This document shows, one piece after another, positions 6,348 through 10,304 of a stretch of 10,304 nt of DNA; position 1 is the first letter of the stretch; the number at the start of each line of letters is the position of its first letter. A program made the position numbers and the translations under genes. Source of the stretch: Ruminococcaceae bacterium UBA6855 (GTDB taxonomy: Bacteria; Bacillota; Clostridia; Oscillospirales; Acutalibacteraceae); the NCBI GenBank assembly GCA_002451755.1, contig DKDF01000023.1, positions 1-10,304 on the forward strand. Direction: 5' to 3'. The notes under the pieces are model-generated. The model did not search any database. It saw only the letters and a list, made by a program, of their open reading frames with translations, and was not told the origin of the DNA.

Positions 6348-7532
6348 TTACTCACCTTTTGAAAAAGCTTTTATAACCGTAACTTTCGTGCCCTCGACCG
6401 CGCGCTTTATGGGCTCGTCCCATTCGGCGCCGCGCTCCGCCTTTTCAACTCCGGCTATCGTCGGATGGGTGCGCGGGTGTTTCGGGGTGAACACAGTGCA
6501 GCAGTCCTCATAGGGCTGGATGGATATATCAAATGTCTCAATCTTTCTCGATATCGCAATAACTTCGTCCTTGTCCATGCCGATAAGCGGACGGAACACG
6601 GGCATCGAGGTCACAGCGTCCGTGCAGGCTATTGCAGGCATGGTCTGGCTCGCGACCTGACCGACACTCTCGCCTGTTATCAGCGCCTGGCAGCCCTCTT
6701 TTACCGCGATCTCCTGCGAGATGCGCATCATCATGCGGCGCATGATAAGCGTGAACACCTCTTCGGGGCAGTTGTCTTTTATAAGCTCCTGAATCTCGGT
6801 AAACGGGACGACAAAGAGCATAATGCGTCCGCTGTATTTTGCGACCTGGCGCAGAAGCGAGTGGACTTTCTGCTCGGCGCGCTGGCTCGTATAGGGCGGA
6901 GAAGCGAAGTGAATAGCTATCAGCTCCACGCCGCGCTTTGCCATCATCCAGCCTGCAACGGGGCTGTCTATTCCGCCGGAGACGAGCAGAGCCGCCTTTC
7001 CCGCGGAGCCCGAGGGCATACCGCCCGCGCCTTTGAGCTGGTTGCCGTGGATAAACGCGCACTTGTCGCGCACCTCGACGTTAATTATAACATCTGGGTT
7101 ATGAACATCGACTTTCAGATGGTGAAATTTTGAGAGTATCTTTCCGCCGACCTCTCTGCATATTGCGGGAGAATTGAGCGGAAACTTCTTGTCCGCGCGC
7201 TTTGCCTCGACCTTGAAAGTCGATGCGGCGTTGAGCAGGGGAGCCGTATATTCAACGCAGGTGTTGAGAATAACGTCCATATCCTTTTCGACTGCGGCGG
7301 CGCGCGAAAGTCCGGCTATGCCGAAGACCTTGAGGAGTCTTTCGGTCGCCTCGTCGAGATCGGCATCCTCGGGTCCTTCGACTATTATCGTCGACTGCGC
7401 GGGTGTGCAGGTGAATTTGCCGAGCGACGCGAGTCTGCGGCGGATATTCGCCATGAGCATATCTTCAAAAGTGCGCCTGTTGAGTCCTTTGAGCGCAAGC
7501 TCACCGTTTTTGATGAGAATAACTTCCTTCAT
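6348..7532 (-). CDS. thiI: tRNA 4-thiouridine synthase ThiI
   Basis: ThiI adenylates U8 of tRNA and transfers sulfur to it to make 4-thiouridine; in some bacteria it also supplies sulfur for the thiazole of thiamine. The 394-aa protein has an N-terminal ferredoxin-like/THUMP part (about 1-165, with ILIKNGELALKG at 5-16) and a PP-loop ATPase domain with SGGIDSPVAGW (185-195) and ITGESVGQVASQT (285-297). YEDCCTVFTPKHP (341-353) carries Cys344 and Cys345, of which Cys344 is a candidate sulfur-relay residue. There is no C-terminal rhodanese domain, as in B. subtilis-type ThiI, which takes sulfur from a dedicated cysteine desulfurase. Such a desulfurase is encoded immediately upstream (24-nt gap). 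The ATG has GGA eight to nine bases upstream. Confidence 0.97.
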   Translation of the reverse strand: MKEVILIKNGELALKGLNRRTFEDMLMANIRRRLASLGKFTCTPAQSTIIVEGPEDADLDEATERLLKVFGIAGLSRAAAVEKDMDVILNTCVEYTAPLLNAASTFKVEAKRADKKFPLNSPAICREVGGKILSKFHHLKVDVHNPDVIINVEVRDKCAFIHGNQLKGAGGMPSGSAGKAALLVSGGIDSPVAGWMMAKRGVELIAIHFASPPYTSQRAEQKVHSLLRQVAKYSGRIMLFVVPFTEIQELIKDNCPEEVFTLIMRRMMMRISQEIAVKEGCQALITGESVGQVASQTMPAIACTDAVTSMPVFRPLIGMDKDEVIAISRKIETFDISIQPYEDCCTVFTPKHPRTHPTIAGVEKAERGAEWDEPIKRAVEGTKVTVIKAFSKGE

Positions 7533-7556
7533 GTTGTGATTCCTTTTTTATTTATT

Positions 7557-8690
7557 TTACTTATTTTTTCTTATTGTTTTCTGCCCCTCGGCAATGCCGT
7601 CGATGAGCATATCTATCTCTTCTTTTGTCGTAAAACGCGAGAAGCTGATTCTGAGCGGACTCTTTCTCACTTCATCGCTCAGCCCCATATTTTTGAGCAC
7701 CGAGCTCTGATGTCCCTTTGAGCAAGCCGAGCCGCTCGAGACATAGACGCCGCGCGAAGAGAGGAAGTTGAGCATCGGCTCGGAGTTTATGCCGAGCACC
7801 GAGATATTGGTCACATACGGCAGCGCGTCCTCGGGCGAGTTTATAACGACTCCGCCGAGAGCCAGAAGTCTGTCCCGCATATAGTCGCGAAGCTCCGTAA
7901 CTTCTTTGAGCTCCGCCGCAAGATTCGGCAGAGCCGCAGCAGCCGCGCCGAAGCCCGCTATCGCAGGCATGGGCTGAGTGCCCGGGCGCAGTTTTTCTTC
8001 CTGCGAGCCGCCGAAAACTATCGGCGACAGCCGCACGCCTTTTTTGACATAGAGCGCGCCGACTCCCTTGGGTCCGTGTATCTTGTGGGAGCTGACCGTC
8101 ATCAGGTCAACGCCCATCGCCGCGGGCTTGAGCGGCAGTTTGCCGAAAGCCTGCACCGCGTCGCAATGGACAAGCGCGGGCGACTTCGCGCGCGTTACCG
8201 CAGTTCTCGCCGCTTCGACCGGCTGAATTGTGCCCGTCTCGTTGTTGACCGCCATGATGCTCACGAGTATCGTGTCGGGAGTCACAGCTTCAAAAAGCTC
8301 GCGCTCGCTGATACGCCCGTTTTTGTCAACACCGAGGCGTATAACTTCAAAGCCCTCGTTTTCGAGATGCTTGACCGTCTCATCTATGCTCGGATGCTCG
8401 ACGCTCGTCGTCACTATCCGCCTGCCGCGCCGGCGCATGGCATGAGCCGCGCCCTGAACGGCAAGATTGTTGCTCTCCGTTCCGCCGGAGGTGAAATACA
8501 CCTCGTCATCCCGGCAGAAGAGCCTGCGCGCCACATTCGAGCGCGCGTTTTCGAGCATTTCGTCCGCCTCTATCCCCTTTTGATGCAGGGACGATGGGTT
8601 GCCCCAAAGCTCTGTTACAGCGGTTTTCATCGCTTCAACAGCCTCACTGCACACGGGGGTCGTGGCGCTGTTGTCAAGATACGCCGTCAT
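7557..8690 (-). CDS. nifS: cysteine desulfurase (NifS/IscS family), likely ThiI partner
   Basis: This is a pyridoxal-phosphate enzyme that converts cysteine to alanine and carries the sulfur as a persulfide. In the 377-aa product, YLDNSATTP (4-12), TSGGTESNN (67-75), VEHPS (97-101), SSHKIHGPKGVGALY with cofactor Lys203, RPGTQ (235-239) and SSGSACS with catalytic Cys323 are all intact. The ATG at 8690 is chosen because it begins the conserved MTAYLDNSATTP and has GGAG 11 bases upstream. A longer frame from a TTG at 8723 overlaps a TATAAT box and has no ribosome binding site. The gene is first in the operon and precedes thiI, matching the nifZ-thiI pairing of B. subtilis, so sulfur delivery to ThiI is the most likely job. 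A general Fe-S role cannot be excluded; no scaffold gene is adjacent. Confidence 0.95.
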   Translation of the reverse strand: MTAYLDNSATTPVCSEAVEAMKTAVTELWGNPSSLHQKGIEADEMLENARSNVARRLFCRDDEVYFTSGGTESNNLAVQGAAHAMRRRGRRIVTTSVEHPSIDETVKHLENEGFEVIRLGVDKNGRISERELFEAVTPDTILVSIMAVNNETGTIQPVEAARTAVTRAKSPALVHCDAVQAFGKLPLKPAAMGVDLMTVSSHKIHGPKGVGALYVKKGVRLSPIVFGGSQEEKLRPGTQPMPAIAGFGAAAAALPNLAAELKEVTELRDYMRDRLLALGGVVINSPEDALPYVTNISVLGINSEPMLNFLSSRGVYVSSGSACSKGHQSSVLKNMGLSDEVRKSPLRISFSRFTTKEEIDMLIDGIAEGQKTIRKNK

Positions 8691-8701
8691 AAGAAAAATC
8701 A

Positions 8702-8705
8702 CTCC
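8702..8705 (-). promoter_or_regulatory. ribosome binding site of the cysteine desulfurase
   Basis: GGAG on the minus strand, within TTTGGAGTGATT, lies 11 bases before the ATG at 8690. Spacing is slightly long, but there is no other candidate, and it excludes the upstream TTG as start. Confidence 0.6.
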
Positions 8706-8742
8706 AAACCGCACGATTCCCAATTATACTTATATATTCTAT

Positions 8743-8771
8743 ATTATACAACATAATCACCGGACTTGCAA
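8743..8771 (-). promoter_or_regulatory. sigma-A-type promoter of the desulfurase-thiI-cinA-srtB operon
   Basis: Minus strand TTGCAA (8771-8766), a 17-nt spacer and TATAAT (8748-8743). The predicted start is near 8736, giving a leader of about 45 nt. A second TATAAT at 8728-8723 has only a poor -35 (TTGTAT) at 17 nt and could be an alternative start. Confidence 0.65.
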
Positions 8772-8887
8772 TATATTTGAGCGGATTGCGGTGATACTGC
8801 GCGCGGCAAGTTTTTTCCTGTCCGCGCATAAAACGCCCGCCCGCTACATTATATGATATAAAGTGCAACAAGGACAGCAAATAAAGA

Positions 8888-8915
8888 TTGACAAAAATAT
8901 GCAATTTGCTATAAT
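8888..8915 (+). promoter_or_regulatory. consensus sigma-A promoter of the PAP2 gene
   Basis: TTGACA (8888-8893), a 16-nt spacer and TATAAT (8910-8915), both perfect matches to consensus. TGC just before the -10 adds an extended -10 element. It lies about 40 bases before the start codon and diverges from the operon promoter. Confidence 0.85.
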
Positions 8916-8944
8916 TAAACTGCAAATGAAACCCATTACATAAA

Positions 8945-8948
8945 GGAG
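8945..8948 (+). promoter_or_regulatory. ribosome binding site deciding between two TTG starts
   Basis: GGAG within TAAAGGAGAG lies two bases before TTG 8951 and eight before TTG 8957. Only the second spacing is suitable, so 8957 is taken as the start of the PAP2 protein. Confidence 0.75.
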
Positions 8949-8956
8949 AGTTGACA

Positions 8957-9946
8957 TTGACAAAACGAACAAAATCGTGGGTCGCCGTGCTGCTTTTCAT
9001 CGCAGTGTTCGGCGCTCTGCTCGTGACCGCAACGTTCACTGACCTCCAGGTCAGCAACATCCTCACGGCAAAGGCGCTCGCCGCCCACACATACTACACA
9101 AACGAGACCGTATACGGCGTTGTGCTCGAAGCCGTCGGCTCGTCGCCCGTCTATCTCATGCTCGCATTCAGCTTCCAGATTCTCTTCTGGCAGGTCATGC
9201 GCAAAATGAAAAAGCATCCGTGGAAAGAGATACTCGCGATACTCCTGCTCGTCGCGGGCACAATAGCCTATTTTGTACTGTTTGACGATGCTGTCAAATA
9301 TGCGCTTCAGCATATCGGACCTACTGCAGAGGCATTCAAGGGCGCGGGCTTCCTCAAGGGCATATCGCTGTTCTTCGCGGGTCTTATGACTTTCTTCGCG
9401 ACCTTCGCCATCAGGAACTATTCCGAGGAATCGGTCAACAAGATGGTTATGTTCGCAGTCGCAGTGCTCTGCGTCGCCGCGCTTTCAAACGGTCTTGTCG
9501 CCGCTGTCAAAGGCCCCGTCGGCCGTATGCGTTACCGCGCGATGAACTGCGAGGGCGGTCAGTCGATCGGCGGATTCGATAACTTCACCCGCTGGTATGT
9601 CGCCAACGGTCAGCACCTCACCAAGGACGAGATGAGAGCACTCTTCGGCACGACCGACGCACTCAAGTCGTTCCCGAGCGGACACACATGCTCCGCCGGC
9701 ATGGTCTATTGCCTGCTTATGCTCCTCGATGTTTTCAATGTCAAGAGCAAGGGAAAGAGAGCCGTCAGCTGGATCGCCGCCATCACCTACGCCGGCATGG
9801 TCGCAGTCAGCCGCATAATCGTCGGCGCCCACTTCTTCAGCGACGTTCTCATGGGCGGCACGATAGCCTTCGTAAGCATGATAATCTTCAGAGAGATATT
9901 CATCTGCAAAGGCTCGAATGTCAAAGCGATGTTCGGCAAGGAATAA
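8957..9946 (+). CDS. membrane PAP2-family phosphatase
   Basis: PAP2 enzymes remove phosphate from lipid phosphates such as phosphatidic acid or undecaprenyl pyrophosphate at the membrane. The 329-aa product has about six or seven hydrophobic segments (about 8-25, 62-80, 91-109, 135-152, 163-183, 270-288, 297-313). The three signature motifs are present: KGPVGRMR (185-192, Lys and Arg of KX6RP, with Tyr in place of Pro), FPSGH (239-243) and SRIIVGAHFFSD (285-296, SRX5HX3D). The first two motifs are separated by a 45-residue loop containing NCEGGQSIGGFDNF, thought to lie outside the membrane. Translation starts at TTG 8957. It is monocistronic, with its own promoter and terminator, and is divergent from the operon. 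The substrate cannot be decided; recycling of undecaprenyl pyrophosphate is one possibility. Confidence 0.92.
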   Translation: MTKRTKSWVAVLLFIAVFGALLVTATFTDLQVSNILTAKALAAHTYYTNETVYGVVLEAVGSSPVYLMLAFSFQILFWQVMRKMKKHPWKEILAILLLVAGTIAYFVLFDDAVKYALQHIGPTAEAFKGAGFLKGISLFFAGLMTFFATFAIRNYSEESVNKMVMFAVAVLCVAALSNGLVAAVKGPVGRMRYRAMNCEGGQSIGGFDNFTRWYVANGQHLTKDEMRALFGTTDALKSFPSGHTCSAGMVYCLLMLLDVFNVKSKGKRAVSWIAAITYAGMVAVSRIIVGAHFFSDVLMGGTIAFVSMIIFREIFICKGSNVKAMFGKE

Positions 9947-9961
9947 AATTAAATAGTTAAG

Positions 9962-9997
9962 CGCCCCGCAGGCTCAGGTCTGCGGGGTGTTTTTTTC
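9962..9997 (+). terminator. intrinsic terminator of the PAP2 gene
   Basis: CGCCCCGCAG (9962-9971) pairs with CTGCGGGGTG (9980-9989), a 10-bp stem with one G-U pair and an 8-nt loop, followed by a run of T. It begins 15 nt after the stop codon. Confidence 0.93.
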
Positions 9998-10304
9998 AAG
10001 TTCATTTTCAATCTTTACGGGATGCACCGAAGCTTACCTACCGATTTTGAAGACTTGCCACTATGTAAGCACCTTCAAAAAGTTTATGTATTTTTTAGGC
10101 AGCACACTTCAAAATAGCAGCCCCTGCAACGCCGTCAGTTATCGGCAACATCTGGGATTTAAACGGGCAAAAGCAAACCATCTTTCTCGAACTTTTGAAA
10201 AGTGAAATCAAGCGACTCAACCAGCCTCTATAATCAAACTTTCAATAGCCGCGCCGCAGTGTTTGATAAGCCAATTAGGAGGGGCGGGCAACATCACCGA
10301 AGCG
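9998..10304. other. stretch without a recognised gene
   Basis: About 300 nt after the PAP2 terminator. The plus frame that runs through 9987-10205 stops at TGA (10203-10205) and is open again to the window edge, reading NQATQPASIIKLS and then LISQLGGAGNITEA. On the minus strand a frame from the window edge reads ASVMLPAPPNWLIKHC and ends IESLIIEAG before a stop near 10219. A 43-codon minus frame runs to a TAA just beyond. None has a convincing ribosome binding site or recognised domain. It may be a decayed gene, part of a repeat element, or plain intergenic DNA before the next gene. Confidence 0.4.

Noticed and set aside
8691..8723. N-terminal extension of the cysteine desulfurase from TTG 8723
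   Set aside because: It lacks a ribosome binding site, overlaps a TATAAT box and precedes the conserved start of the family.
8770..8890. Riboswitch or structured leader between the divergent genes
   Set aside because: Only a weak GCGCGG/CCGCGC stem with a 15-nt loop is visible; no conserved aptamer sequence was recognised, and the region lies upstream of both promoters.
8951..8956. TTG 8951 as start of the PAP2 protein
   Set aside because: It is only two bases from GGAG; TTG 8957 has the normal spacing.
10202..10208. A further GTGAAAT copy of the 24-nt element
   Set aside because: A single heptamer without neighbouring copies at 24 nt or palindromes is expected by chance in 10 kb.
10263..10304. 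Start of a PTS EIIB domain (LGGAGNI resembles LGGKENI)
   Set aside because: The match is a few residues at the window edge, with no ribosome binding site at proper spacing and no following CATRLR motif to see.

Overview
The window looks like a chromosomal segment of an anaerobic Firmicute of class Clostridia, probably an Oscillospiraceae/Ruminococcaceae-type gut bacterium. This is inferred from moderately high GC, GGAGG-type ribosome binding sites with several TTG starts, a linked smpB-ssrA pair, an adjacent cysteine desulfurase/thiI pair, a class B sortase and clostridial-style PAP2 and ProX proteins. No phage, plasmid, IS or CRISPR signature was recognised.

Layout. Positions 1-81 (+) hold the C-terminal end of SmpB. 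The tmRNA gene ssrA follows at 110-458 with its own terminator. Positions 491-697 are non-coding and hold an unusual element: the heptamer ATTTCAC recurs exactly every 24 nt with a different short palindrome in each interval, next to a larger hairpin. A strong hairpin terminator at 698-740 separates this from the minus-strand genes. These are prdX (Ala-tRNA(Pro)-editing type protein, 752-1237) and, upstream of it, a five-gene operon read right to left from a promoter near 8743-8771: cysteine desulfurase (7557-8690), thiI (6348-7532), cinA (5101-6345), a class B sortase (3625-5079) and a large membrane protein (1294-3612). Gaps in the operon are 2-24 nt. A divergent plus-strand gene for a PAP2 phosphatase (8957-9946) has a consensus promoter and ends in an intrinsic terminator. 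The last ~300 nt contain no gene I can recognise.

Functions. The desulfurase most likely hands persulfide sulfur to ThiI for 4-thiouridine in tRNA. With SmpB/tmRNA and ProX, the window is rich in translation quality control and tRNA modification. CinA is a pyridine-nucleotide salvage enzyme. The sortase and the 772-aa protein act at the cell surface.

The most unusual object is the 772-aa protein. Its cytoplasmic half reads as a degenerate copy of CinA, followed by one transmembrane helix, a Thr/Pro linker and an extracellular SpoIID/LytB-like domain. In that domain the usual C-terminal GHGVGMSQ block comes before the catalytic-Glu block, i.e. the domain appears circularly permuted. With a true cinA two genes upstream and a sortase between them, this could be an undescribed membrane-spanning system linking a cytoplasmic CinA-like domain to peptidoglycan remodelling. 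That functional link is inference.
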